The position numbers were made by a program, and so were the translations under genes. From positions 124,001 through 188,000 of the forward strand of contig NZ_VAUA01000007.1 in NCBI RefSeq assembly GCF_005771405.1: DNA of 64,000 nt, in the 5' to 3' direction. Shown piece after piece: positions 52,953-64,000 of this stretch. The DNA comes from Parasedimentitalea maritima. GTDB taxonomy: Bacteria; Pseudomonadota; Alphaproteobacteria; Rhodobacterales; Rhodobacteraceae. A model generated the notes under the pieces. That model was not told the DNA's origin and searched no databases. It worked only from the letters and a program-made list of their open reading frames with translations. Within the stretch, counting starts at the first letter, position 1; every line of letters begins with the position of its first letter.

Positions 52953-53651
52953 ATGGCTAAGCTTGGAAAACGGACTCGCGCCGCACGCGAAGCATTTGCT
53001 GACAAAGCTAATCTGTCGGTCGAAGATGCAGTTGCCCTGATCAAGGCCAACGCCACCGCCAAATTCGACGAAACCGTCGAAATCGCCATGTCGCTGGGTG
53101 TTGATCCACGTCACGCGGACCAGATGGTTCGTGGCGTTATTGGCCTGCCCAATGGCACAGGCAAATCCGTACGTGTTGCGGTCTTTGCTCGTGGCGCGAA
53201 AGCTGACGAAGCCAAAGAAGCCGGAGCCGATATCATTGGCGCCGAGGACCTGATGGAAATCGTTCAGGGCGGCAAGATCGACTTTGATCGTTGCATCGCG
53301 ACACCTGATATGATGCCAGTTGTTGGCCGTCTGGGTAAAGTTCTGGGCCCACGTAACCTGATGCCAAACCCTAAGGTTGGTACGGTTACCATGGACGTTG
53401 CTACGGCTGTTAAGAACGCCAAAGGCGGCGAAGTTCAGTTTAAGGCTGAAAAAGGTGGCGTTGTGCACGCCGGTGTTGGCAAAGCGTCATTTGACGGTGC
53501 CAAGCTGGTTGAAAACATCCGTGCGTTTGTTGCGGCTGTGGCAAAGGCCAAACCAGCAGGCGCCAAGGGTGCCTACATGCAGAAAATCGCTCTGTCCTCA
53601 ACCATGGGTCCAGGCGTAACTGTTGACGTGGATAACGCAGCAGCCGAGTAA
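52953..53651 (+). CDS. rplA: 50S ribosomal protein L1
   Basis: Forms the mobile L1 stalk and, in E. coli, represses its own L11-L1 operon by binding the leader. The 232-residue protein has [49 protein letters not shown] and [29 protein letters not shown]. It follows rplK by 1 nt and is closed by a strong terminator. Confidence 0.98.
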   Translation: MAKLGKRTRAAREAFADKANLSVEDAVALIKANATAKFDETVEIAMSLGVDPRHADQMVRGVIGLPNGTGKSVRVAVFARGAKADEAKEAGADIIGAEDLMEIVQGGKIDFDRCIATPDMMPVVGRLGKVLGPRNLMPNPKVGTVTMDVATAVKNAKGGEVQFKAEKGGVVHAGVGKASFDGAKLVENIRAFVAAVAKAKPAGAKGAYMQKIALSSTMGPGVTVDVDNAAAE

Positions 53652-53676
53652 TTTCGGTCAGTGTGAAAAAGATTTT

Positions 53677-53714
53677 GGGCCCGGATTTGCTGATGCTAAT
53701 CCGGGCCCTTTTTT
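53677..53714 (+). terminator. Rho-independent terminator after rplA
   Basis: GGGCCCGGATT (53677-53687) pairs with AATCCGGGCCC (53698-53708), followed by six T residues. It separates the L11-L1 operon from the L10-L12 operon. Confidence 0.95.
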
Positions 53715-54046
53715 ATGGTGTTGGCCTGATGGGCGAAATTTGTGTCCCTTCCATCGGCCGCGACTGAATTTTGCACTTGGATTAAGCCCAAAATCCTCTT
53801 AGGTGTGACCGCGAAGGAAAGCGTGCGATTCGTCGTGCGCTTTCCTTCGTTTCGTCCAAGATGGTGGGTGGCCCTAAATTGGGGTCTTAATTTCCCTCCT
53901 GAGACGGGAAAGACAAAAAAGATCGAGGGTTTTCAATCCTTCGGGCGATTTTTGGCTCACCCCGTAACTACGGACCTGAACGCTGGGCTTTATGAGCCTG
54001 GCAAAATTGAGCCGGGATGTCTGACATCCCAAACTTGGAGAGAACT
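53715..54046 (+). promoter_or_regulatory. rplJ leader with two strong hairpins (L10-leader type)
   Basis: This 332-bp stretch holds no convincing gene. It has a 12-bp perfect stem, CGAAGGAAAGCG (53812-53823) with CGCTTTCCTTCG (53838-53849), and a second compact hairpin GGGATGT-CTG-ACATCCC (54014-54030) just 16 nt before the rplJ start. In other bacteria the rplJ leader binds L10-L12 and represses translation; I infer the same role here. The rplJ promoter must lie upstream of the first stem. Confidence 0.6.
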
Positions 54047-54565
54047 GTGGATAGAGCCCAGAAAGAGAAATTGGTCGAGGAACTCGGCCAGATCTTCGAA
54101 AGCTCTGGCGTTGTTGTGGTATCACACTACGTCGGTCTGACAGTTGCTGATATGCAGGATCTGCGCGCCCGGGCGACCGAAGCGGGTGGATCTGTGCGTG
54201 TTGCCAAAAACAGGCTCGCCAAAATCGCCCTTGAGGGAAAGTCATGTGCAAGCATTTCTGACCTGCTGACAGGGATGACTGTTCTTACCTATTCTGAGGA
54301 TCCTGTGGCTGCGGCCAAGGTTGCTCAGGAGTTCGCCAAGGAGAACCAAAAGTTCGTAATCCTTGGTGGCGCAATGGGTGAGAATGCTCTGGACGTTGCT
54401 GGCGTTGAAGCCGTGTCGAAAATGCCTTCCCGCGAGGAGCTTATTGCTTCCATCGCTGGCTGCATCGGCGCACCTGCTTCCAACATCGCTGGCGCAATTG
54501 GCGCACCTGCAAGCAATATCGCAAGCATCCTTTCGACCATCGAAGAGAAGGCGGAAGCTGCGTAG
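54047..54565 (+). CDS. rplJ: 50S ribosomal protein L10
   Basis: Anchors the L7/L12 stalk. The 172-residue protein begins at GTG 54047 ([28 protein letters not shown]), with GGAG upstream; an earlier ATG at 54017 would prefix residues not found in L10 and would put the leader hairpin inside the gene. Conserved parts are [16 protein letters not shown] and the helical C-terminal L12-binding tail. A repeated [10 protein letters not shown]-type unit occurs twice near the C-terminus (residues about 147-165). Confidence 0.95.
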   Translation: MDRAQKEKLVEELGQIFESSGVVVVSHYVGLTVADMQDLRARATEAGGSVRVAKNRLAKIALEGKSCASISDLLTGMTVLTYSEDPVAAAKVAQEFAKENQKFVILGGAMGENALDVAGVEAVSKMPSREELIASIAGCIGAPASNIAGAIGAPASNIASILSTIEEKAEAA

Positions 54566-54647
54566 GCGGTTAGCACTGAATGACTGATGTGGGGCATCTG
54601 CCCTGGCGTTGGAAAAAACACACTGATAAACGGAAAGAGCTGATAAA

Positions 54648-55019
54648 ATGGCTGATCTGAAAGCACTCGCAGAAAGCATCGTGGGCCTGACCCTGCTGGA
54701 AGCACAAGAACTGAAAACCATCCTCAAAGACGAGTATGGCATCGAGCCCGCCGCTGGTGGCGCTGTTGTAATGGCTGCTGGTGGCGACGCCGGTGCAGCT
54801 GAAGAAGAAAAGACTGAATTCGACGTCGTGCTGAAGAGCGCTGGCGCATCGAAGATCAACGTGATCAAAGAAGTTCGCGCGATCACCGGTCTGGGCCTGA
54901 AAGAAGCTAAGACACTGGTCGAAGCTAACGGCAAAGTCAAAGAAGCTGTGTCCAAGGACGAAGCTGAAGACATCAAAGGCAAGCTGGAAGCAGCTGGCGC
55001 CGAAGTAGAAGTGGTCTAA
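54648..55019 (+). CDS. rplL: 50S ribosomal protein L7/L12
   Basis: The 123-residue stalk protein that recruits translation factors. It has the N-terminal dimer domain ([32 protein letters not shown]), an alanine/glycine hinge, and the C-terminal factor-binding domain ([65 protein letters not shown]). It follows rplJ after 82 nt. Two hairpins separate it from rpoB. Confidence 0.98.
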   Translation: MADLKALAESIVGLTLLEAQELKTILKDEYGIEPAAGGAVVMAAGGDAGAAEEEKTEFDVVLKSAGASKINVIKEVRAITGLGLKEAKTLVEANGKVKEAVSKDEAEDIKGKLEAAGAEVEVV

Positions 55020-55086
55020 GCAACCGCTTCAGAGGGAGTGGCGCGGACTTCTCGCTTGAGGGGCCGCTTCACACTCTCGGAAATTT

Positions 55087-55158
55087 GGCTGGTCTCAGAG
55101 CTTCTGGGACCAGCCGAACCTGTCTTAGAAAGGATCTGTTGAGCAGGTCTTTTCTAAG
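55087..55158 (+). promoter_or_regulatory. Two RNA hairpins between rplL and rpoB
   Basis: GGCTGGTC (55087-55094) pairs with GACCAGCC (55108-55115). A second, longer stem starts CTTAGAAA (55124-55131), ends TTTCTAAG (55151-55158), and its inside also pairs nearly completely (about 15 bp, two G-U pairs, 5-nt loop). In E. coli this gap carries an attenuator and an RNase III site, and this looks equivalent. Confidence 0.6.
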
Positions 55159-55296
55159 GCGAGGTTATATGGATCGGGAGGCCACCATTCGGGACGGTGG
55201 CCATGAATTGATCCGACCGCGCTGTCTCGTATGGGCAAGGTGCCGTGGCCCGGCGGCATCCTTGACCGGTGAGAATTTGAAAAGGTGACATCTGAC

Positions 55297-58200
55297 ATGG
55301 CTCAATCGTTCCTTGGCCAGAAACGTCTTCGTACATACTACGGAAAAATCCGTGAAGTTTTGGAGATGCCGAACCTCATTGAGGTGCAGAAATCTTCTTA
55401 TGATCTTTTCCTGCGCTCTGGTGATGAACCCCAGCCGTTGGACGGCGAAGGCATCAAGGGTGTTTTCCAGTCGGTATTTCCGATCAAAGATTTCAACGAA
55501 ACCTCCGTTTTGGAGTTCGTGAAATACGATCTGGAAAAACCCAAGTACGACGTCGAAGAGTGTATGCAGCGCGACATGACCTATGCCGCTCCGCTGAAGG
55601 TTACTCTGCGTCTGATCGTGTTTGATATCGATGAAGATACCGGTGCGAAATCGGTTAAGGACATCAAAGAGCAAGATGTGTTCATGGGCGATATGCCCCT
55701 GATGACGCCAAACGGCACGTTTGTTGTTAACGGCACCGAGCGGGTGATCGTTTCTCAGATGCACCGTTCCCCTGGTGTTTTCTTCGACCACGACAAAGGC
55801 AAAACCCATTCCTCGGGCAAATTGTTGTTTGCTTGCCGCATCATCCCGTATCGCGGCTCGTGGCTGGATTTTGAATTCGACGCTAAAGACATCGTTTTTG
55901 CTCGGATTGACCGCCGCCGTAAACTGCCTGTGACCACCCTGCTGTATGCACTGGGCCTGGACCAGGAAGGCATCATGGATGCCTATTATGACACTGTCAG
56001 CTACAATCTTGAGCAGAACCGGGGCTGGGTCACACCGTTTTTCCCTGAACGCGTTCGCGGCACTCGCCCGACCTACGATCTGGTCGATGCCAAAACCGGT
56101 GAGATCATTGCTGAAGCGGGCAAGAAAATCACTCCGCGTGCTGCCAAAAAGCTGATCGACGAGGGTGCAGTAACTGATCTACTGGTTCCGTTCGAACATA
56201 TCATTGGCAAGTTTGTTTCCAAGGATATCATCAACGAAGAAAACGGCGCAATCTACGTCGAGGCCGGTGATGAACTGACCATGGAATACGACAAAGACGG
56301 CGACGTCATTGGCGGTTCCATTAAAGAGCTGATGGATGCCGGGATCACCGATATCCCAGTGCTGGATATCGATCACGTTAATGTTGGTCCTTATATTCGC
56401 AACACTATGGCGGCAGACAAGAACATGGGTCGCGACACCGCGCTTATGGATATCTACCGCGTTATGCGTCCGGGTGAACCACCCACCGTTGAGGCAGCTT
56501 CAGCGCTGTTCAACACCCTGTTCTTCGATAGCGAGCGTTATGATCTGTCGGCTGTTGGCCGGGTTAAGATGAACATGCGCCTGGCACTGGACGCTGACGA
56601 TACTCAGCGGACCCTGCGCAAAGAAGACATCATTTCCTGCATCAAAGCGCTGGTTGACCTGCGCGATGGTCGCGGCGGCGTTGACGACATTGACCACTTG
56701 GGCAACCGTCGTGTGCGTTCCGTTGGCGAACTGATGGAAAACCAGTACCGCGTTGGTCTGCTACGCATGGAGCGCGCGATCAAAGAGCGTATGTCCAGCG
56801 TCGAAATCGACACTGTGATGCCGCAGGATCTGATCAACGCCAAGCCAGCTGCTGCTGCGGTGCGTGAATTCTTTGGCTCTTCGCAGCTGTCTCAGTTCAT
56901 GGACCAAACCAACCCGCTGTCCGAAGTGACACACAAACGCCGTCTCTCGGCGCTTGGACCTGGCGGTTTGACCCGCGAGCGTGCTGGCTTTGAAGTCCGT
57001 GACGTTCACCCGACCCACTATGGTCGGATGTGCCCGATTGAAACGCCTGAAGGACCGAACATTGGTCTGATCAACTCGCTGGCTACCTATGCTCGCGTGA
57101 ACAAATATGGTTTCATCGAAACGCCTTATCGTGTGGTAACTGACGGTCACGTGACCGACGAAGTTCACTACATGTCAGCCACCGAAGAAATGCGTCACAC
57201 TGTGGCGCAGGCCAACGCGACGCTGGACGAAAAGGGCAACTTCATCAACGAACTGGTGTCTACGCGCCAGTCGGGTGACTACACACTGGCGCAGCGTGAA
57301 AACGTTGACCTGATCGATGTGTCGCCTAAGCAGTTGGTTTCGGTTGCTGCCTCTTTGATCCCATTCCTCGAAAACGACGATGCGAACCGGGCCCTGATGG
57401 GGTCGAACATGATGCGTCAGGCGGTTCCACTGCTGCGTGCCGAGGCTCCGCTGGTCGGAACCGGTATCGAAGAAGTTGTCGCCCGTGACTCTGGTGCGGC
57501 TTACATGGCGAAACGTGCCGGTGTGGTCGATCAGGTTGATGCACAGCGTATCGTTATTCGTGCGACTGCTGATCTGGAACTGGGTGACGCAGGCGTAGAT
57601 ATCTACCGCATGCGCAAATTCCAGCGTTCGAACCAGAACACTTGTATCAACCAGCGTCCGCTGGTGAAAGTTGGCGACACTGTGATCAAAGGCGAAGTTA
57701 TCGCTGATGGCCCGTCGACTGATCTTGGTGAACTGGCTCTGGGTAAGAACGTGGTCGTCGCGTTTATGCCTTGGAACGGTTACAACTACGAAGACTCCAT
57801 CCTGATCTCTGAGCGTATCGCACGTGACGACGTTTTCACTTCGGTTCACATCGAAGAATTCGAAGTCGCTGCCCGTGATACAAAGCTTGGCCCAGAAGAA
57901 ATCACCCGCGACATTCCTAACGTCGGCGAGGAAGCCCTGCGCAACCTCGACGAAGCTGGTATTGTTTACATCGGTGCAGATGTAGAACCGGGCGACATTC
58001 TGGTTGGTAAGATCACCCCCAAGGGCGAAAGCCCAATGACGCCAGAAGAAAAACTGCTGCGCGCCATCTTTGGTGAAAAAGCCTCGGACGTTCGCGATAC
58101 TTCGCTGCGTGTGAAGCCTGGTGATTTTGGTACAGTTGTCGAAGTTCGTGTCTTTAACCGCCACGGTGTGGAAAAAGACGAACGTGCGATCCAGATCGAG

Positions 58201-59433
58201 CGTGAAGAAGTTGAGCGTCTGGCCCGTGACCGGGACGACGAGTTGACCATTCTAGACCGTAACATCTATGCCCGTCTCAAAGGCATGGTGCTGGGTCAGG
58301 TGGCTGTCAAAGGTCCAAAAGGTGTTCGTGGTGGCACAGAAGTCACCGAAGAACTGCTGGATACAATGATCCGCAGTCAGTGGTGGATGCTGGCACTGGA
58401 AGACGAAGCAGGCGCTCAGGCTGTTGAAGCTCTGAACGAGCAGTACGAAGTGCAAAAGCGCGCTTTGGATGCCCGTTTTGAGGACAAAGTCGAGAAAGTC
58501 CGTCGCGGCGACGATCTGCCACCAGGTGTGATGAAGATGGTCAAAGTATTCATCGCGGTGAAGCGTAAGCTGCAGCCGGGTGATAAAATGGCCGGTCGTC
58601 ACGGGAACAAAGGTGTTATTTCCAAGGTTGTACCGATGGAAGACATGCCGTTCCTGGCCGATGGTACGCCGGTTGACTTCTGTCTGAACCCACTGGGTGT
58701 GCCGTCGCGTATGAACGTTGGTCAGATCCTTGAAACTCACATGGGTTGGGCCGCGCGCGGTCTGGGTATCAACATTGACGAAGCTCTGGGTGAATACCGT
58801 CGTTCCGGCGACCTGACCCCGGTTCGCGACGCAATGAGCCATGCCTATGGTGATAGGGTCTATGCCGAAGGTCTGGCAGACATGACCGAGGAAGAGCTGG
58901 TTGAAGCAGCTGGTAATGTGACCAGCGGTGTTCCAATTGCGACACCAGTATTCGATGGTGCTAAAGAAGCAGACGTCAATGACGCTCTGGTTCGCGCTGG
59001 CTTCTCGGAAAGTGGTCAGTCGGTGCTGTTTGATGGTCGTACAGGTGAGCAGTTTGCCCGCCCTGTGACTGTTGGCATGAAGTACCTGCTGAAGCTGCAT
59101 CACCTGGTGGATGACAAAATCCACGCGCGTTCAACCGGACCATACTCGCTTGTTACTCAGCAGCCGCTGGGTGGTAAGGCGCAGTTCGGTGGCCAGCGCT
59201 TCGGGGAAATGGAAGTCTGGGCTCTGGAAGCTTACGGCGCAGCCTATACCCTGCAGGAAATGCTGACTGTGAAGTCAGATGACGTGGCAGGCCGGACCAA
59301 GGTCTATGAAAGCATCGTCAAGGGTGAGGATAACTACGAAGCAGGCGTCCCAGAATCGTTCAACGTTCTGGTGAAAGAAGTTCGTGGCCTTGGCCTGAAT
59401 ATGGAACTCCTGGATGCGGAGGACGGCGAGTAA
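55297..59433 (+). CDS. rpoB: RNA polymerase beta subunit
   Basis: The 1378-residue catalytic subunit. The N-terminus [38 protein letters not shown] and rifampicin-region [37 protein letters not shown] are clear, with wild-type S, D and H residues of the rifampicin pocket. [13 protein letters not shown] and the C-terminal [33 protein letters not shown] complete it. ATG 55297 is used; GTG 55285, four codons before, is less likely. Confidence 0.98.
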   Translation: MAQSFLGQKRLRTYYGKIREVLEMPNLIEVQKSSYDLFLRSGDEPQPLDGEGIKGVFQSVFPIKDFNETSVLEFVKYDLEKPKYDVEECMQRDMTYAAPLKVTLRLIVFDIDEDTGAKSVKDIKEQDVFMGDMPLMTPNGTFVVNGTERVIVSQMHRSPGVFFDHDKGKTHSSGKLLFACRIIPYRGSWLDFEFDAKDIVFARIDRRRKLPVTTLLYALGLDQEGIMDAYYDTVSYNLEQNRGWVTPFFPERVRGTRPTYDLVDAKTGEIIAEAGKKITPRAAKKLIDEGAVTDLLVPFEHIIGKFVSKDIINEENGAIYVEAGDELTMEYDKDGDVIGGSIKELMDAGITDIPVLDIDHVNVGPYIRNTMAADKNMGRDTALMDIYRVMRPGEPPTVEAASALFNTLFFDSERYDLSAVGRVKMNMRLALDADDTQRTLRKEDIISCIKALVDLRDGRGGVDDIDHLGNRRVRSVGELMENQYRVGLLRMERAIKERMSSVEIDTVMPQDLINAKPAAAAVREFFGSSQLSQFMDQTNPLSEVTHKRRLSALGPGGLTRERAGFEVRDVHPTHYGRMCPIETPEGPNIGLINSLATYARVNKYGFIETPYRVVTDGHVTDEVHYMSATEEMRHTVAQANATLDEKGNFINELVSTRQSGDYTLAQRENVDLIDVSPKQLVSVAASLIPFLENDDANRALMGSNMMRQAVPLLRAEAPLVGTGIEEVVARDSGAAYMAKRAGVVDQVDAQRIVIRATADLELGDAGVDIYRMRKFQRSNQNTCINQRPLVKVGDTVIKGEVIADGPSTDLGELALGKNVVVAFMPWNGYNYEDSILISERIARDDVFTSVHIEEFEVAARDTKLGPEEITRDIPNVGEEALRNLDEAGIVYIGADVEPGDILVGKITPKGESPMTPEEKLLRAIFGEKASDVRDTSLRVKPGDFGTVVEVRVFNRHGVEKDERAIQIEREEVERLARDRDDELTILDRNIYARLKGMVLGQVAVKGPKGVRGGTEVTEELLDTMIRSQWWMLALEDEAGAQAVEALNEQYEVQKRALDARFEDKVEKVRRGDDLPPGVMKMVKVFIAVKRKLQPGDKMAGRHGNKGVISKVVPMEDMPFLADGTPVDFCLNPLGVPSRMNVGQILETHMGWAARGLGINIDEALGEYRRSGDLTPVRDAMSHAYGDRVYAEGLADMTEEELVEAAGNVTSGVPIATPVFDGAKEADVNDALVRAGFSESGQSVLFDGRTGEQFARPVTVGMKYLLKLHHLVDDKIHARSTGPYSLVTQQPLGGKAQFGGQRFGEMEVWALEAYGAAYTLQEMLTVKSDDVAGRTKVYESIVKGEDNYEAGVPESFNVLVKEVRGLGLNMELLDAEDGE

Positions 59434-59488
59434 GGGCCCCGGGCCCTTACCACCATCACCCCTTCCGCACGAATTTGAGGATTCAAAA

Positions 59489-62400
59489 ATGAACCAGGAA
59501 CTGACGAACAACCCGTTCAACCCGCTGACACCAACCAAGGTGTTCGACGAGATCAAAGTCTCGCTGGCTTCGCCAGAGCGGATCCTGTCGTGGTCGTATG
59601 GCGAAATTAAAAAGCCAGAAACCATCAACTACCGTACATTCAAGCCAGAGCGTGACGGTCTGTTCTGTGCGCGGATCTTTGGCCCGATCAAAGATTACGA
59701 ATGTCTGTGTGGCAAATATAAGCGCATGAAGTATCGCGGCGTTGTCTGCGAAAAATGTGGTGTTGAAGTTACGCTTCAGAAAGTACGTCGCGAGCGTATG
59801 GGCCACATTGAACTGGCCTCGCCTGTTGCGCACATCTGGTTCCTCAAGTCGCTGCCATCGCGCATCGGCCTGATGCTGGATATGACACTGCGTGATCTGG
59901 AACGTGTTCTGTACTTCGAAAACTACGTTGTTATCGAACCTGGTCTGACTGATCTGACCTATGGCCAGATGATGACCGAAGAAGAGTATATGGACGCGCA
60001 AGATGCTTATGGCATGGATGCTTTCACCGCCAACATTGGCGCTGAAGCGATCCGCGAAATGCTGGCGGCGATCGACCTGGAATCCGAAGCAGACCAGCTG
60101 CGTGCCGATCTGGCCGAAGCGACTGGTGAGCTGAAGCCAAAGAAGATCATCAAGCGTTTGAAGGTTGTTGAAAGCTTCCTCGAGTCGGGCAACCGCCCTG
60201 AGTGGATGGTTATGACCGTGATCCCAGTGATCCCACCAGAACTGCGCCCACTGGTGCCGCTGGATGGTGGTCGTTTCGCGACATCCGATCTGAACGATCT
60301 GTATCGCCGTGTGATCAACCGGAACAACCGTCTGAAACGCCTGATTGAACTACGCGCACCTGACATCATCGTCCGTAACGAAAAGCGGATGCTGCAGGAA
60401 TCGGTTGATGCACTGTTCGACAACGGCCGTCGTGGTCGCGTAATCACCGGCGCCAACAAGCGTCCGTTGAAATCGCTGTCCGACATGCTGAAGGGTAAGC
60501 AGGGTCGCTTCCGTCAAAACCTTTTGGGTAAGCGCGTCGACTTCTCGGGTCGTTCGGTCATTGTGACCGGTCCGGAATTGAAGCTGCACCAATGTGGTTT
60601 GCCGAAGAAGATGGCGCTCGAACTGTTCAAGCCGTTCATCTATTCGCGTCTTGAAGCCAAAGGCCTGTCTTCCACAGTTAAGCAAGCCAAGAAGCTAGTT
60701 GAAAAAGAGCGTCCCGAAGTTTGGGATATCCTGGACGAAGTGATCCGCGAACACCCGGTCATGCTGAACCGTGCGCCTACATTGCACCGTCTTGGTATTC
60801 AGGCGTTTGAACCCACGCTGATCGAAGGTAAGGCTATCCAGCTGCACCCGCTGGTCTGCTCGGCGTTCAACGCTGACTTTGATGGTGACCAGATGGCGGT
60901 TCACGTTCCACTGAGCCTTGAGGCACAGTTGGAAGCACGTGTTCTGATGATGTCCACCAACAACGTTCTGTCACCTGCGAACGGTGCGCCAATCATCGTT
61001 CCGTCGCAGGATATGATCCTGGGTCTGTACTATGTAACTCTGGAACGTGAAGGTATGCCGGGCGAAGGTTCTGTGTTTGCGTCGCTGGAAGAGGTTCAGC
61101 ACGCGCTGGACGCTCGTCAGGTCCACCTGCATTCCAAGATCACAGCACGGGTGACGCAGATCGACGAAGAAGGTAACGAAGTACTTGTACGCTTTGAAAC
61201 CACACCCGGGCGTATGTTGTTGGGCGATCTACTGCCTAAGAATGCCAAGGCTCCATTTGCACTGGTCAACCGACTGCTGCGCAAGAAAGAAGTCCAAACC
61301 GTAATTGACACTGTCTACCGTTACTGTGGTCAGAAAGAGTCGGTCATCTTCTGTGATCAGATCATGACCATGGGCTTCCGTGAAGCGTTCAAGGCGGGCA
61401 TTTCGTTTGGTAAAGACGACATGTTGATCCCAGACACAAAATGGCCGCTGGTTAATGATACCCGCGACATGGTGAAGGACTTTGAACAGCAGTACATGGA
61501 CGGCCTGATCACTCAGGGCGAAAAGTACAACAAAGTTGTTGATGCCTGGGCCAAGTGTAACGACAAAGTCACCGATGCGATGATGGGCGCGATTTCTGCT
61601 GCCAAGCATGACGATGCAGGTGCCGAAATGGAGCCCAACTCGGTCTACATGATGGCCCACTCTGGTGCGCGTGGCTCTGTTACTCAGATGAAGCAGTTGG
61701 GCGGCATGCGTGGTCTGATGGCCAAGCCAAACGGCGATATCATCGAAACACCGATCATCTCGAACTTTAAAGAAGGTCTGTCGGTTCTAGAGTACTTCAA
61801 CTCCACCCACGGTGCCCGTAAGGGTCTGTCGGATACGGCTTTGAAAACGGCGAACTCGGGATATCTGACCCGTCGTCTGGTTGATGTCGCGCAGGATTGC
61901 ATCGTTCGCGATCATGACTGTGGCACAGACACCGCGATTACTGTCGTAGCAGCAACCCGTGATGGTGAAGTTGTGGCGACACTTGGCGAACGTGTTCTGG
62001 GCCGTGTAGCGGCTGAGGACATCAAGAAGCCTGGGACTGAAGATGTGATCGTGGCCCACGGCCAGCTGATCGACGAACGTATGGCTGATGCTATAGAAGA
62101 GGCGGGTGTTCGCTCCACGCGTCTTCGCAGCCCACTGACCTGTGAGGCCGAAGAAGGCGTCTGCGTTATGTGTTACGGTCGTGACCTGGCGCGCGGTACT
62201 GTGGTGAATACCGGCGAAGCTGTCGGCATTATCGCTGCACAGTCGATCGGTGAACCTGGTACCCAGCTGACTATGCGGACCTTCCACATTGGTGGCGTTG
62301 CGCAGGCTGGACAGCAGTCGTTCCAGGAAGCCAGCGTTGACGGTAAGATTGTCTTTGAAAACGCACAGACCCTGACAAACGCCAGCGGCGAAGTCATGGT

Positions 62401-63733
62401 TCTGGGTCGTAGCATGAAGATGATTGTGCAGGACGAGCATGGTGAAGATCGCGCTACTCACAAGCTGGCCTATGGTTCCAAGCTGTTTGTAGCCGAAGGA
62501 CAAGATGTGATCCGCGGTGACAAGCTGTACGAATGGGATCCCTACACTCTGCCAATTCTGGCAGAAAAAGGTGGTACCGTTAAGTATGTCGATCTGGTGA
62601 ACGGTATTGCTCTGCGTGAAGAGACCGACGATGCGACAGGTATGTCGCAGAAAATCGTGATCGACTGGCGTACTGCTCCAAAAGGCAGCGAGTTGAAGCC
62701 GGAAATCATTCTGGTTGGTAGCGATGGCGAGCCGGTCCGCAACGATGCGGGCCACCCGGTTCACTATGGCATGTCGGTTGATGCGGTTCTGTCCGTCGAA
62801 GACGGCGATCAGATCCAGGCCGGTGACGTTATTGCGCGTATCCCGCGTGAAGGCGCCAAGACCAAGGATATTACCGGTGGTCTGCCACGGGTTGCGGAAC
62901 TGTTCGAAGCACGTCGTCCCAAGGATCACGCGATCATCGCCGAAATTGATGGTTACGTTCGCTTTGGCCGCGACTACAAGAACAAGCGTCGCGTCTCGAT
63001 TGAGCCAGTAGATGAGTCGATGGAAACCGTTGAGTACATGGTACCCAAGGGCAAGCACATCCCAGTTCAGGAAGGCGACCTTATCCATAAGGGCGAATAC
63101 CTGATGGATGGTAACCCGGCTCCGCACGATATTCTTGCGGTTATGGGTGTCGAAGCACTGGCCAACTATATGGTTGACGAAGTGCAGGACGTTTATCGTC
63201 TGCAGGGTGTGAAGATTAACGATAAACACATCGAGGTTATCGTTCGTCAGATGCTGCAGAAGTGGGAAGTTCTGGACAGCGGTGACACCACCCTGCTCAA
63301 GGGCGAACACGTCGATAAGCACGAGTTCGATCTGGCCTGTGAAAAAGCAGTGTCCAAAAATGGTCGTGAGGCACGTGGCGAGCCGATCCTGCTTGGGATC
63401 ACCAAGGCTTCGTTGCAAACCCGCTCGTTCATCTCGGCGGCATCGTTCCAGGAAACAACGCGAGTTCTTACCGAAGCTTCGGTACAGGGTAAGCGCGACA
63501 AGCTGGTCGGTCTCAAAGAGAACGTTATCGTTGGTCGCCTGATCCCAGCCGGGACCGGTGGTGCTACTGATCGTGTGCGTAACATTGCTCAGGGCCGCGA
63601 CAACGTGGTGCTTATTGCTCGCCGCGAAGAGGCGGAAGCCGCTGCAGCTTTGGCCGCTCCGGTGATGGACGAGGATATCATCGGTGGTGATGTGTTCGAC
63701 AATCTGGTGGAAACACCGGAAAGCCGCGATTGA
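59489..63733 (+). CDS. rpoC: RNA polymerase beta-prime subunit
   Basis: The 1414-residue subunit carrying the catalytic magnesium site NADFDGDQM. Zinc-binding cysteines are visible at [20 protein letters not shown] near the N-terminus and in the second zinc cluster ([13 protein letters not shown]). The bridge/trigger region is present ([18 protein letters not shown] and [13 protein letters not shown]). ATG 59489 follows rpoB by 55 nt with TTGAGG upstream. It ends with its own strong terminator. Confidence 0.98.
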   Translation: MNQELTNNPFNPLTPTKVFDEIKVSLASPERILSWSYGEIKKPETINYRTFKPERDGLFCARIFGPIKDYECLCGKYKRMKYRGVVCEKCGVEVTLQKVRRERMGHIELASPVAHIWFLKSLPSRIGLMLDMTLRDLERVLYFENYVVIEPGLTDLTYGQMMTEEEYMDAQDAYGMDAFTANIGAEAIREMLAAIDLESEADQLRADLAEATGELKPKKIIKRLKVVESFLESGNRPEWMVMTVIPVIPPELRPLVPLDGGRFATSDLNDLYRRVINRNNRLKRLIELRAPDIIVRNEKRMLQESVDALFDNGRRGRVITGANKRPLKSLSDMLKGKQGRFRQNLLGKRVDFSGRSVIVTGPELKLHQCGLPKKMALELFKPFIYSRLEAKGLSSTVKQAKKLVEKERPEVWDILDEVIREHPVMLNRAPTLHRLGIQAFEPTLIEGKAIQLHPLVCSAFNADFDGDQMAVHVPLSLEAQLEARVLMMSTNNVLSPANGAPIIVPSQDMILGLYYVTLEREGMPGEGSVFASLEEVQHALDARQVHLHSKITARVTQIDEEGNEVLVRFETTPGRMLLGDLLPKNAKAPFALVNRLLRKKEVQTVIDTVYRYCGQKESVIFCDQIMTMGFREAFKAGISFGKDDMLIPDTKWPLVNDTRDMVKDFEQQYMDGLITQGEKYNKVVDAWAKCNDKVTDAMMGAISAAKHDDAGAEMEPNSVYMMAHSGARGSVTQMKQLGGMRGLMAKPNGDIIETPIISNFKEGLSVLEYFNSTHGARKGLSDTALKTANSGYLTRRLVDVAQDCIVRDHDCGTDTAITVVAATRDGEVVATLGERVLGRVAAEDIKKPGTEDVIVAHGQLIDERMADAIEEAGVRSTRLRSPLTCEAEEGVCVMCYGRDLARGTVVNTGEAVGIIAAQSIGEPGTQLTMRTFHIGGVAQAGQQSFQEASVDGKIVFENAQTLTNASGEVMVLGRSMKMIVQDEHGEDRATHKLAYGSKLFVAEGQDVIRGDKLYEWDPYTLPILAEKGGTVKYVDLVNGIALREETDDATGMSQKIVIDWRTAPKGSELKPEIILVGSDGEPVRNDAGHPVHYGMSVDAVLSVEDGDQIQAGDVIARIPREGAKTKDITGGLPRVAELFEARRPKDHAIIAEIDGYVRFGRDYKNKRRVSIEPVDESMETVEYMVPKGKHIPVQEGDLIHKGEYLMDGNPAPHDILAVMGVEALANYMVDEVQDVYRLQGVKINDKHIEVIVRQMLQKWEVLDSGDTTLLKGEHVDKHEFDLACEKAVSKNGREARGEPILLGITKASLQTRSFISAASFQETTRVLTEASVQGKRDKLVGLKENVIVGRLIPAGTGGATDRVRNIAQGRDNVVLIARREEAEAAAALAAPVMDEDIIGGDVFDNLVETPESRD

Positions 63734-63754
63734 TCGCCTAACTAAATGAATTAG

Positions 63755-63790
63755 AAAAAGCCCCCGCGCAGAAATGCGCGGGGGCTTTTT
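63755..63790 (+). terminator. Rho-independent terminator of rpoBC
   Basis: AAAAAGCCCCCGCGCA (63755-63770) pairs perfectly with TGCGCGGGGGCTTTTT (63775-63790) around a GAAA tetraloop. A 16-bp stem with a T5 tail makes this a strong stop after rpoC. Confidence 0.97.
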
Positions 63791-63923
63791 GCTTTCTGGC
63801 TCTACTTAATGTTACCAAACGGAAACGGAGTATTTTCTTACCTTTGGATTGAATAGAACCAAGGGGACCAACATTTCAATATCGAGCTTTCAAATCTGAT
63901 TTATGCAAGTTGGAGACACCTAC

Positions 63924-64000
63924 ATGTCCGCGTTTCGTCGTCCAAAAATCGTGCCCGTCTTTCTCTCCTTAGCGTTGATGCCCGCGGTTCTTGTTGCAGA
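63924..64000 (+). CDS. Exported protein, N-terminal fragment
   Basis: An open frame begins at ATG 63924 after TTGGAGACACCTAC and runs out of the window. The 25 visible residues start MSAFRRPKIVPVFLSLALMP and read as a signal peptide with an alanine cleavage region. Function is not visible. Its position after a strong terminator means it is a separate unit from rpoC, and it is not rpsL, which follows rpoC in many bacteria. Confidence 0.6.
   Translation, partial: MSAFRRPKIVPVFLSLALMPAVLVA

Noticed and set aside
53742-54140. A 132-codon plus-strand frame over the rplJ leader
   Set aside because: It covers the leader hairpins and runs into rplJ in another frame, with no homology pattern. The stretch is better explained as an untranslated leader.
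57175-58164. A 329-codon open frame antisense to rpoB
   Set aside because: Antisense to a conserved essential gene, with low-complexity composition and no start signals.
61787-63418. A 543-codon open frame antisense to rpoC
   Set aside because: It mirrors a highly expressed, codon-biased gene, has no family features and no ribosome site. Long antisense frames are expected here.
1-64000. CRISPR arrays, insertion sequences, prophage genes, rRNA operons
   Set aside because: No regular spacer repeats, transposase, integrase or phage structural genes, and no rRNA sequence were seen on either strand.

Overview
The window reads as a chromosomal segment of an alphaproteobacterium, most likely a Rhodobacteraceae member of the Roseobacter group. 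The basis is gene content and order: pckA-chvI-chvG-hprK-rapZ-EIIA-HPr; rpoZ-rsh-DUF2062-pdxJ-acpS-lepB-rnc-era-recO; a probable methylsuccinyl-CoA dehydrogenase of the ethylmalonyl-CoA pathway; a DUF6473-like protein; and secE-nusG-rplKA-rplJL-rpoBC. Family assignments come from reading the translated sequences. No database search was run.

Layout. 0-5.2 kb: 3' end of fmt, two GlsB/YeaQ-type membrane proteins, then minus-strand TRIC-like channel, rnhA, methyltransferase, LysE exporter and ispH, divergent from a cytochrome c. 5.2-15.9 kb: NYN ribonuclease-like gene on minus, then plus-strand housekeeping (folK, rpoZ, rsh, DUF2062, pdxJ, acpS, lepB, rnc, era, DUF1491, recO). A 27-codon frame links era to DUF1491 by 4-nt overlaps at both ends, and a minus-strand ABM-like gene interrupts the run before recO. 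15.8-22.2 kb: small accessory genes (META lipoprotein, TetR with two palindromic operators and a membrane protein, SGNH lipoprotein, methylsuccinyl-CoA dehydrogenase, TSUP, CDF transporter, GFA protein). 22.2-28.6 kb: pckA divergent from the ChvI/ChvG two-component system, which runs into hprK, rapZ, a mannose-type EIIA and HPr. 28.6-39.2 kb: acyltransferase, 3-hydroxybutyryl-CoA dehydrogenase, DUF6473, etfAB, PduO-type adenosyltransferase, HIG1-like protein, SDR, SH3 protein, parC, lipoprotein. 39.3-63.8 kb: the translation/transcription block tuf, tRNA-Trp, secE, nusG, rplK, rplA, rplJ, rplL, rpoB, rpoC, interrupted by accessory genes. The window ends inside a new exported-protein gene.

How it fits together. 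The ChvGI-HprK-RapZ-PTS cluster looks like a signalling unit: a membrane sensor pair, an HPr kinase/phosphorylase and an HPr carrying both His15 and Ser46, with pckA next door as a likely gluconeogenic target. Mcd, the acyl-CoA enzymes and EtfAB fit growth on acetate-like substrates.

The least explained part is the minus-strand trio at 43.4-47.35 kb (HupE/UreJ-like membrane protein, membrane-anchored parvulin-like isomerase, secreted DUF3604/PHP-fold metalloenzyme), lying between tRNA-Trp and secE beside a SPINDLY/OGT-type glycosyltransferase. Three regulator/target pairs with clear palindromic operators (TetR at 16.8 kb, XRE/MmyB at 41.9 kb, TetR at 51.6 kb) are good small regulons to test. 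No CRISPR array, insertion sequence, prophage or rRNA gene was seen.
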